From the NCBI GenBank assembly GCA_038211615.1, contig JBBQVL010000118.1, forward strand, positions 1-11,190: 11,190 nucleotides of DNA, written 5' to 3'. This document shows positions 5,736 through 11,190 of the stretch, piece by piece; the first letter of the stretch is position 1; every line of letters starts with the position of its first letter. Made by a program: the position numbers and the translations under genes. Source of the stretch: DASWJZ01 sp038211615 (GTDB taxonomy: Bacteria > Pseudomonadota > Alphaproteobacteria > Rhizobiales > Afifellaceae). The notes beneath the pieces are model-generated. The model had not been told where the DNA came from. It did no database searches and saw only the letters and a list, made by a program, of their open reading frames with translations.

Positions 5736-6458
5736 ATGCTGGTCGACATCGCGAAGAAGACCCTGGCGCGTGCCGGCTACGCCGTCCGCAGGACCGAAAG
5801 TGTGCCGCGCTGGGAGAACGCCTTCGACCTGCTCCGCCGCCACAACCTCTCTCCGAAGACGATTTTCGACGTTGGCGTGGCGACCGGGACGCCGGATTTG
5901 TATTCCGCCTTCCCTTCGGCCGCGCTCCACCTCTTCGATCCTACGGAAGAGGCGCTGCCGTTCATGCAGGCGCTGGCGCGAAGCCGGGACGTGCAGATCC
6001 ACAATTGTGCGCTGGGCGAAGCGGAGACCACGATGGAGCTGAAGGTGCGAGCCGAAATCGGAGCATCATCGCTTCTCGACGAAGTCGGCGACGCCGAGAT
6101 CGCGCGACGCTACACGGTCCCGGTGAAGCGCTTCGACGAGGTCGTCTCGGGGTTTTCCCGGCCGGCCCTCGTGAAGATCGATGTGCAGGGATATGAGCTT
6201 CAGGTGCTGAAAGGCATGAGCGGCCGCCTCGCGAGCCTCGACGCCATCATGATCGAAGTGAGCGTCATCTCGACACTGCGCGACGGACCGGAGCTTCGCG
6301 ACGTGATCGGATTTCTCGGCGATCAGGGATGGTCGCTCGCCGAGATCGCGTCGTTCATGCGCCGGCCGCTCGACGGCAATCTCGCGGCCCTCGACATCCT
6401 CTTCTTGCCCGACACGTCTTCGGTTCGAGCCGACCGGCGTTGGGCAGCGGCGATCTGA
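5736..6458 (+). CDS. FkbM-family SAM-dependent methyltransferase
   Basis: The 240-residue product has a Rossmann-type methyltransferase core: FDVGVATGTPDLY (44-56) as the SAM-binding loop, LHLFDP (65-70) as the acidic end of strand 2, and the family hallmark VKIDVQGYELQVLKG (146-160). FkbM-type enzymes O-methylate sugars or polyketide hydroxyls; the acceptor here is unknown. In rhizobia relatives often act on surface polysaccharides or glycans, an inference only. The start is uncertain. ATG 5607 has the stronger ribosome binding site (AAGGGGAG, 5591-5598), but the 43 extra codons show no family resemblance and 16 of them end in A or T, unlike the strongly GC-ending body. I therefore prefer ATG 5736, with GGGTGG 5 bases upstream. 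It follows bolA on the same strand and converges on aroB. Confidence 0.85.
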   Translation: MLVDIAKKTLARAGYAVRRTESVPRWENAFDLLRRHNLSPKTIFDVGVATGTPDLYSAFPSAALHLFDPTEEALPFMQALARSRDVQIHNCALGEAETTMELKVRAEIGASSLLDEVGDAEIARRYTVPVKRFDEVVSGFSRPALVKIDVQGYELQVLKGMSGRLASLDAIMIEVSVISTLRDGPELRDVIGFLGDQGWSLAEIASFMRRPLDGNLAALDILFLPDTSSVRADRRWAAAI

Positions 6459-6493
6459 GCACGCCACCCGCTCTCCAGCTCACGGCGTCGCGG

Positions 6494-6522
6494 TCGCCTG
6501 CCTGAGGTCCGCCGCCAGGCGA
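6494..6522. terminator. Inverted repeat between converging FkbM-type gene and aroB
   Basis: TCGCCTG (6494-6500) and CAGGCGA (6516-6522) form a perfect 7-bp stem with a 15-base loop in the 92-base gap between two converging genes. The position suits a bidirectional terminator. Neither side has a T-run, so it may only be a 3'-end stabiliser or chance. Confidence 0.3.
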
Positions 6523-6550
6523 TGTCGCTTCGACCTGAAACGCCTCCGGG

Positions 6551-7687
6551 TCAGCGGGCGGACGGCGCTGGCGCCCGCACTGCCGTCTCTTTCTCCAGAA
6601 ACGCCTTCACCTTCTCCGGCGCCACATCCTTCGCGATGAATGCCTTGCCGATCCCGCGCGTCAGGATGAACGTTAGCCGCCCGCGCTGAACCTTCTTGTC
6701 CTGCGCGATGTGGCGCATCAGCTCGTCGGCGGAAAGCGCCGCGCCGGGGATGTCCGCGATCGAAACCGGCAGCCCCGCCTCCTTCAGATGCGTCCGCACC
6801 CGCGTCGCGTCCTCTCCCGGCGCCAGCCCCTCGGCGACCGAAAAATCGTGCGCCATCACCATGCCGACAGCGACCGCCTCGCCATGCACCAGCCGCGTCG
6901 CGTCGAAGCCGCAGGCGGCCTCGAGCGCATGCGCAAAAGTGTGGCCTAGATTGAGGAGCGCGCGCTCGCCTGTCTCGTGCTCGTCGGCCGCGACAGTCTT
7001 CGCCTTGAAGCGCACGCTCTCGGCAATCGCATGGATGCGCGCCGCGCCGCCGGAAAACACTTCAGCGCGTTTCGTCTCCAGCCACGCGAAGAATCTTTCG
7101 TCGCCGATCAGGCCGACCTTGGCCATCTCCGCGTAGCCGGCGCGGAACTCGCGCTCGGGGAGGGTGTCGAGCGTCAGCGTGTCGGCCAGGACCAGCGCCG
7201 GCTGCAGGAACGCGCCGATGAGGTTCTTGCCGTGGCGGGAATTGATTCCGGTCTTGCCACCGACACTGGAATCGACCTGCGCCAGAAGCGATGTCGGCAC
7301 CTGCACGAAGCGCATCCCGCGTCGCGTGATTGCTGCCGCGAAGCCGGCGAGGTCACCGACCACGCCGCCGCCCAGCGCGATGACGACGTCGTTCCGCTCG
7401 CGGCGTGACTCGAGGATCGTCTCCACCACGCTCTGCAGGCGCTCGAAACTCTTCGAGGCCTCGCCGGGGGGCATCACGACCTCCGCGCTGTCCATGCCGG
7501 CTGACTTCAGCGAGGACCGGAGCGCCGGGAGATGCTTCTCCGCGACGTTCGCGTCCGTGACGACGAATGCGTTGCGGCCCGGCAGGAGCGTGGCGATGAG
7601 ATCGCCGGCCTCCGCGAGCAAGCCAGGGCCGATCATCACGTCGTAGCTTCGCGCGCCGAGCTCGACGCGCACCATTTCGGCGCTCAA
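6551..7687 (-). CDS. aroB: 3-dehydroquinate synthase
   Basis: This cytoplasmic, NAD- and divalent-metal-dependent enzyme converts DAHP to 3-dehydroquinate, step two of the shikimate pathway to aromatic amino acids. The 378-residue product has the NAD-binding GGGVVGD (106-112), the substrate block PTSLLAQVDSSVGGKTGIN (131-149), and metal ligands matching E187 (GYAEMAK), H249 (LNLGHTFAH) and H268 (LVHGEAVA). The length is normal. The start appears to be TTG at 7687: it overlaps the aroK stop as TTGA and has GAAGGG (7701-7696) 8 bases upstream. An ATG at 7675 would shorten the protein by four residues and has no good site at the right distance. It is co-transcribed and probably translationally coupled with aroK. 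The C-terminal tail (VRAPAPSAR) is variable and without motif. Confidence 0.97.
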   Translation of the reverse strand: MSAEMVRVELGARSYDVMIGPGLLAEAGDLIATLLPGRNAFVVTDANVAEKHLPALRSSLKSAGMDSAEVVMPPGEASKSFERLQSVVETILESRRERNDVVIALGGGVVGDLAGFAAAITRRGMRFVQVPTSLLAQVDSSVGGKTGINSRHGKNLIGAFLQPALVLADTLTLDTLPEREFRAGYAEMAKVGLIGDERFFAWLETKRAEVFSGGAARIHAIAESVRFKAKTVAADEHETGERALLNLGHTFAHALEAACGFDATRLVHGEAVAVGMVMAHDFSVAEGLAPGEDATRVRTHLKEAGLPVSIADIPGAALSADELMRHIAQDKKVQRGRLTFILTRGIGKAFIAKDVAPEKVKAFLEKETAVRAPAPSAR

Positions 7688-8292
7688 GGGGCCGGCCCTT
7701 CGAAAGGAGCCGGCGCTTCAGCGAGATAGGCGTCGAGCGCCGCGACGATTTCGGTGAGCACCGCCTGGTGCGGGCCTTCGCGCGAGGCGATCGTGATGTC
7801 GGCGAGGGCATAGATCGGCTCGCGCTCGGCGAGGAGCTGCCGCATGACGGCCTCCGGGTTGGGTCGGTCGAGGAGCGGCCTATTCCCTTTCTTGCGCACC
7901 CGGTCAAGCAGCACCGGGACATCCGCCTTGAGCCAGACCGTGACGCCTTCGGCACGGCAGCGCTCGCGCGTCTCCTCGCTCATGAAGGCGCCGCCGCCCG
8001 TCGCCAGCACCGCCGGCCCGTTGCCGAGAAGCCGCGCCACGACGCGCTTTTCACCCTCGCGAAAGTCCGCCTCGCCGTGTCTCGCGAAAATCTCCGCGAT
8101 GGTGAGGTTGGCGGCCTTTTCTATCTCGGCATCGGCGTCGAGGAACGGCAGATGCATGAGGTTGGCAAGCCGCCGGCCGATCGAAGTCTTGCCGGCGCCC
8201 ATCATGCCGACAAGCACGATGCAGCGCTTGCCGAGGCGCGCGAGCACACGCTCCATCTGCTCGCCGTCGGCGACGGCTTGGCGTGCGTCCAT
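7684..8292 (-). CDS. aroK: Shikimate kinase
   Basis: Shikimate kinase phosphorylates shikimate at O3 with ATP, the fifth step of aromatic amino acid biosynthesis, in the cytoplasm. The 202-residue product shows Walker A GMMGAGKTS (29-37), the substrate-binding LDAD (D52, D54), FREGE with R78, GGGAF (99-103) and a lid region RKKGNRPLL. About 20 extra residues precede the P-loop domain, as is usual in alphaproteobacteria. The ATG at 8292 is chosen because GGAGGA (8305-8300) lies 7 bases upstream. An in-frame TTG at 8343 would add 17 residues and has no support. The stop overlaps the aroB TTG. The gene diverges from the small membrane protein and xerD across a 120-base gap. Confidence 0.96.
   Translation of the reverse strand: MDARQAVADGEQMERVLARLGKRCIVLVGMMGAGKTSIGRRLANLMHLPFLDADAEIEKAANLTIAEIFARHGEADFREGEKRVVARLLGNGPAVLATGGGAFMSEETRERCRAEGVTVWLKADVPVLLDRVRKKGNRPLLDRPNPEAVMRQLLAEREPIYALADITIASREGPHQAVLTEIVAALDAYLAEAPAPFEGPAP
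7686..7700 (-). promoter_or_regulatory. Hairpin enclosing the aroB ribosome binding site and TTG start
   Basis: On the minus strand AAGGG (7700-7696) can pair with CCCTT (7690-7686) around a CCGGC loop; the core is also the palindrome GGGCCGGCCC. The stem includes both the Shine-Dalgarno bases and the first two bases of the TTG start, so ribosomes finishing aroK would have to open it. Confidence 0.4.
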
Positions 8293-8360
8293 GACCCCGT
8301 CCTCCGCGCCCTCCGTGGTGCTCCGCCGGTTCCGTGCCGTCAAGCTCCCGCCACGCCGCC

Positions 8361-8390
8361 TTGCTAACGGCGCGGCGTACGGGCTATTCG
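8361..8390 (+). promoter_or_regulatory. Possible promoter of the small membrane protein-xerD unit
   Basis: TTGCTA (8361-8366) is followed by CTATTCG, giving TATTCG at 8385-8390 with an 18-base spacer or CTATTC at 8384 with 17. The -35 matches four of six positions and the -10 is weak. It is the only promoter-like pair I see in the 8293-8412 gap on this strand. No convincing aroK promoter was found on the other. Confidence 0.3.
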
Positions 8391-8412
8391 GACTCGGCCA
8401 AGATGCGGATCG

Positions 8413-8559
8413 ATGCCTAGTCTTATTCGTCTACTGGTGGTGCTTGGACTCATCGGAGCGGTCATCTACGGCGGCATGATCGCGCTGGTGATCATGGTCG
8501 AGCCGAAACAGCGCGAAATGAGCATCCGCGTCCCGAACGACAGGCTGCAGCCGCCGTGA
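8413..8559 (+). CDS. Small single-span membrane protein upstream of xerD
   Basis: A 48-residue open frame begins at ATG 8413. Residues 4-28 are hydrophobic (LIRLLVVLGLIGAVIYGGMI onward), forming one membrane helix, followed by the polar tail VEPKQREMSIRVPNDRLQPP. The positive residue R6 near the N-terminus fits a signal-anchor with the tail outside, or simply a small integral protein. The TGA stop (8557-8559) overlaps the GTG start of xerD as GTGA, which argues that it is truly translated and coupled to xerD. I recall short conserved hypothetical proteins with a VEPKQREM-like tail at this position in other Hyphomicrobiales, unverified. Function is unknown. The ribosome binding site is weak (GGA 4 bases before ATG). 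Confidence 0.72.
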   Translation: MPSLIRLLVVLGLIGAVIYGGMIALVIMVEPKQREMSIRVPNDRLQPP

Positions 8560-9506
8560 TCGGCCGCGACAGTTCGCGTCCTCTTGCGACGCGCGACGCG
8601 GCGCTCCTGGAGGCATTCCTCGAAATGCTCGCCGCCGAGCGGGGCGCCAGCGCGAATACGCTGTCCGCCTACCGTCGCGACCTGACGGATTTCTGGAGCG
8701 AGGTCGGCAAGGTAGCCGGCGCCGACGCTGGCGATGTACGCGCCTATCTAGGCGCGCTGGCCGGACGCGGGCTTGCGGCGAGTTCGCAGGCACGCCGCCT
8801 TTCCGCGCTGCGTCAATTCTTCCGCTTCCTGCTTGCGGAAGGGCATCGCGCCGACGACCCGACCGCCACGGCCGAGCGACCGAAGCCGCGCCGGCACCTG
8901 CCGAAGATCCTCTCGATCGCGGACGTGGACCGGCTGCTCGAAGCCGCCCGCGCGCAGGCTCTCGCTGCGGACCTGACACCCGCCCGGCGTCTCGCCGCGC
9001 TGCGTGTCTTCGCGCTTCTGGAGCTCCTCTATGCCACCGGCCTGCGCGTCTCCGAACTGGTCGGCCTGCCGGAATCCGCCGGCCGCGGCGGACGGCCCTT
9101 CATCACCGTCAGGGGCAAGGGCGGCCGCGAGCGGCTGGTGCCGCTCAATCTCGCGGCGCATGCCGCGCTCGACGTCTATCGGGAGGCCTGCGCCGGGCTC
9201 GGAAAGCCCGTTGCAAAGTGGCTGTTTCCCGCCGACAGCGCCAGCGGCCACCTGACCCGCCAGGCCTTTGCGCGCGATCTCAAGGCAATCGCGGTGCGCG
9301 CCGGCCTCGATTCCCGCAAGCTGTCGCCGCACGTTCTCCGCCACGCCTTCGCGACGCATCTCCTCTCCGGCGGGGCCGACCTCCGGGTGGTGCAGACGCT
9401 CCTCGGCCATGCCGACATCTCCACCACGCAGATCTATACGCACGTTCTCGACGAGCGGCTGAAGGAGCTGGTGAACAAGCATCACCCGCTGGCGGAACCC
9501 CGCTGA
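8556..9506 (+). CDS. xerD: Site-specific tyrosine recombinase XerD
   Basis: XerD acts with XerC at chromosomal dif, activated by FtsK, to resolve chromosome dimers before division. The 316-residue product has an N-terminal SAM-like DNA-binding domain (about 15-100, with NTLSAYRRDL and RRLSALRQFFRFL) and a C-terminal catalytic domain. All catalytic residues are visible: R164 (ATGLRVSEL), K188 (RGKGGRE), H259 and R262 (SPHVLRHAFATHLL), H285 (LLGHADIST) and the nucleophile Y295 (QIYTH). The length is normal. The start is GTG 8556, overlapping the upstream small gene's stop, so its own weak ribosome binding site is probably helped by coupling. The housekeeping position next to aroK, rather than an att site or cargo genes, favours XerD over a phage integrase. 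XerC is the main alternative name. Confidence 0.94.
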   Translation: MIGRDSSRPLATRDAALLEAFLEMLAAERGASANTLSAYRRDLTDFWSEVGKVAGADAGDVRAYLGALAGRGLAASSQARRLSALRQFFRFLLAEGHRADDPTATAERPKPRRHLPKILSIADVDRLLEAARAQALAADLTPARRLAALRVFALLELLYATGLRVSELVGLPESAGRGGRPFITVRGKGGRERLVPLNLAAHAALDVYREACAGLGKPVAKWLFPADSASGHLTRQAFARDLKAIAVRAGLDSRKLSPHVLRHAFATHLLSGGADLRVVQTLLGHADISTTQIYTHVLDERLKELVNKHHPLAEPR

Positions 9507-9556
9507 CGCACGGTCGCTTCAGCGCGGCCAGATTGTCGCGGGGGAGGTAAAATCAT

Positions 9557-9588
9557 CGTGGGAGTGGCAATGCCGGCTTGCCCCCACG
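9557..9588 (+). terminator. Hairpin in the xerD-TIR gene spacer
   Basis: CGTGGG (9557-9562) pairs with CCCACG (9583-9588), and inside it GGCAA (9566-9570) pairs with TTGCC (9578-9582) around a 7-base loop, with a 3-base bulge on one side. It lies 50 bases after the xerD stop in a 130-base gap. A downstream T-rich stretch (TTATTGG, then CATTTTC) is not a clean U-tract, so it is either a weak intrinsic terminator for xerD or a control element of the next gene. Confidence 0.38.
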
Positions 9589-9636
9589 CTTATTGGCTTG
9601 CATCATTTTCGCGGGATGGCCCACTCGGAGACAGGG

Positions 9637-11190
9637 ATGAAAGAGGCTGAAGCGCCTCACGAGCAGTTGCGTGTGTTCGTCTCGTATTCGCGGCGTGAGA
9701 TGGCGAATGCGGACAAGCTCGTCGCCGCGCTGGAAGTCGCGGATTTCGCCGTAACGATTGACCGCCGCGATTTGCCGTACGGCGAGGAGTGGCAGGGCGA
9801 GCTCGCCGACCTTATCCGTGCCTCCGACACGGTGATCTGGCTCGTCAGCCCGAACTCCGTCAGGTCGCGCTGGTGCGACTGGGAGCTTGGCGAGGTGAAG
9901 CGGCTGAACAAGCGGCTGATCCCGGTCGCAATCGACGCCGTGCCGCCCGACGCGCTGCCGCTGTCGCTTGGCCGCATCCAGATGCTTCCCTCGGAAGGCG
10001 TCTTCGATGCGAAGAAGCATTTCGCCCCGCTGGTCGCGGCGCTCAACACCGACAGCGTTTGGCTGAAGGAGCATACGCGGCTCGCCGATCGCGCTCGCCA
10101 GTGGCAGAACAAGGGACAGGCGTCGGCGCTGCTGCTGCGTGGCGTGGCGCTGAAGGACGCGCAGGCCTGGGCCGACCAGAGGCCGAAGGGCGCGCCATCG
10201 CCCTCCGAGGAGATCCTGGGACTGCTCCTTGCCAGCCGGCGGGCCGAGGGACGTCGGCAGCGTCAGGCGATTGCCGCGACGGTCCTCGTCGCCATCGCCG
10301 GCTTCGGGCTTGCCGGAGCAGCCTACTGGCAGAGAGGCGTCGCGGTCGAGCAGCAGCGGCTGGCGGTCGAGCAGCAGAAGCTTGCCGAGGAAAGCGAAGC
10401 GCGCGCGGTCGAGCAGGAGAAGCTGGCCGGCGAGCGCGCGGTCGCGGAAGAGGTGGCGAAGCAGGAAGCGCAGCGCAATTTCGACACCGCGAAGGAATCC
10501 GTCAACGGGCTGGTGTTCGACATAGCGCAGGGCCTTCGCGACGTTGAAGGCGTCCGCATCGAGAGCATCCGCAAGGTGCTGGGGCGTGTCCAGACCGCCG
10601 TCGATGAACTGGCGAAGATTTCTCCGGACGACGTCGGACTGCGGCGCACCCGCGGGGCCATGTTCACGAATTTCGGCGACACGTATCTTGCGGCCGGCGA
10701 CGGGGCGTCGGCGCTCTCGGCGCATCAGGAAGCGCTGAAGATATTCAACGGGCTGATCGAGCGCGAGCCGCAGAACGACCAGTGGCGCAGAGACGCCGTG
10801 GTCAGCATGAACAAGGTCGGCGACGCAAAGCTTCGAACCGGCGATGCCGCCGGCGCGCTTCAGGCCTATGAGGACGGACTGGCGCTCCGCCGTAAGCTGG
10901 CCCTCGCCAATCCCACCGACCCGGCCCCCCGCCGCGACGTGACGGCGTCGCTCAATGATATCGGCGACATGAAGCTCCGCTCCGGCGACGTGACCGGCGC
11001 GCTCGCGGCCTTCACGGAGAGCGTCTCCATCCGCCGCGAGCTCACCGTGCGGGACATCAACGACAAGCAGGCGAAGCTCGACCTGGCGCTCGCGGTGGAG
11101 CGTGTCGCGGAAGTCGTGCAGCGCACCGGCGACACCGCGGCGGCGTTGGCGGCTTTCGAGGAAGGACTCGGCCTGCTGCACGCCCTTGTC
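9637..11190 (+). CDS. TIR-domain membrane protein with TPR-like repeats, C-terminus beyond the window
   Basis: The frame stays open for 518 codons to the right edge, so the true length is unknown. Residues 10-130 form a TIR domain: VFVSYSRRE (13-21), the BB-loop-like IDRRDLPYGEEW (41-52), VIWLVSPNS (66-74) and SRWCDWELGEV (77-87). E83 sits where NADase TIR domains keep their catalytic glutamate. Next come a segment with WLKEHTRLADRARQW (142-156), a membrane helix (about 211-231), a Gln/Glu/Lys-rich helical linker (235-281), and at least four repeats of 47-48 residues, each with a GD..L..GD..GAL.A..E motif, starting near 345, 392, 440 and 488. The TIR side should be cytoplasmic and the repeats on the other side, by topology inference. 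The start is ATG 9637, with GGAG 6 bases upstream; ATG 9616 is possible. NAD cleavage, signalling or defence are all untested. Confidence 0.88.
   Translation, partial: MKEAEAPHEQLRVFVSYSRREMANADKLVAALEVADFAVTIDRRDLPYGEEWQGELADLIRASDTVIWLVSPNSVRSRWCDWELGEVKRLNKRLIPVAIDAVPPDALPLSLGRIQMLPSEGVFDAKKHFAPLVAALNTDSVWLKEHTRLADRARQWQNKGQASALLLRGVALKDAQAWADQRPKGAPSPSEEILGLLLASRRAEGRRQRQAIAATVLVAIAGFGLAGAAYWQRGVAVEQQRLAVEQQKLAEESEARAVEQEKLAGERAVAEEVAKQEAQRNFDTAKESVNGLVFDIAQGLRDVEGVRIESIRKVLGRVQTAVDELAKISPDDVGLRRTRGAMFTNFGDTYLAAGDGASALSAHQEALKIFNGLIEREPQNDQWRRDAVVSMNKVGDAKLRTGDAAGALQAYEDGLALRRKLALANPTDPAPRRDVTASLNDIGDMKLRSGDVTGALAAFTESVSIRRELTVRDINDKQAKLDLALAVERVAEVVQRTGDTAAALAAFEEGLGLLHALV
10342..10425 (+). 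repeat. In-frame 21-base repeats coding the charged linker of the TIR protein
   Basis: Three near-identical 21-base units begin at 10342, 10363 and 10405, each starting GCGGTCGAGCAG and encoding A-V-E-Q-[QE]-[RK]-L. The first two are directly adjacent and the third follows after one diverged unit. The repeat is a heptad, so it preserves a coiled-coil pattern just after the membrane helix. Confidence 0.7.

Noticed and set aside
8293..8343. TTG start extending aroK
   Set aside because: No ribosome binding site, and the ATG at 8292 has GGAGGA at 7 bases.
8556..9506. Tyrosine recombinase as sign of a prophage or integrative element
   Set aside because: It is a standard-length XerD with all catalytic residues, next to aroK-aroB; no tRNA, attachment-site repeats or phage genes are seen nearby.
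9578..9606. TTGCCC/CATCAT promoter-like pair before the TIR gene
   Set aside because: Both boxes match only four of six positions and the -35 lies inside the hairpin stem; too weak to list.
9553..11181. Long minus-strand open frame (542 codons) opposite the TIR gene
   Set aside because: The plus frame gives an ordered TIR-membrane-TPR protein with periodic repeats. The minus frame is its antisense shadow, and its apparent repeats mirror the TPR repeats.

Overview
The window is GC-rich DNA with strong G/C preference at third codon positions and densely packed genes whose start and stop codons overlap. The proteins point to an alphaproteobacterium, most likely of the order Hyphomicrobiales (Rhizobiales). 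It encodes the aerobic cobaltochelatase subunits CobS and CobT, an alphaproteobacterial type BolA and J-domain pair, and an aroK-aroB pair divergent from xerD. The assignment rests on protein resemblance recalled from memory, not on a search.

Left part (1-696): the first 37 codons of a corrinoid (B12)-binding protein run off the left edge on the minus strand. Divergent from it, rpmB (ribosomal protein L28) has a clear sigma70-type promoter and a hairpin in its leader. The corrinoid gene has its own -10 element and a hairpin plus T-run at the start of its predicted mRNA.

B12 operon (693-5210, minus strand): in transcription order a zinc-motif/J-domain protein, cobS, cobT, and an exported phytase-esterase-like protein whose GTG start overlaps the cobT stop. 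CobS (AAA+ ATPase) and CobT (MIDAS protein) drive ATP-dependent cobalt insertion with CobN, which is not in this window. The operon ends tail-to-tail with rpmB, the two TAG stops sharing the palindrome CTAG.

Middle (5211-8292): bolA diverges from the J-domain gene. An FkbM-family methyltransferase follows on the plus strand and converges on the aroK-aroB operon (shikimate kinase and 3-dehydroquinate synthase, minus strand). aroB appears to start at a TTG overlapping the aroK stop, with its ribosome binding site inside a small hairpin.

Right part (8293-11190): divergent from aroK lies a 48-residue single-membrane-span protein, too short for routine gene calling. Its stop overlaps the GTG start of xerD (site-specific tyrosine recombinase). 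After a hairpin-bearing spacer comes a large gene open at the right edge. It encodes an N-terminal TIR domain with a candidate NADase glutamate, a membrane span, a charged helical linker and at least four TPR-like repeats of about 48 residues. This receptor-like protein is the most interesting item: the rest is housekeeping in a layout that looks standard for the order. I found no CRISPR array, tRNA, rRNA or insertion sequence.
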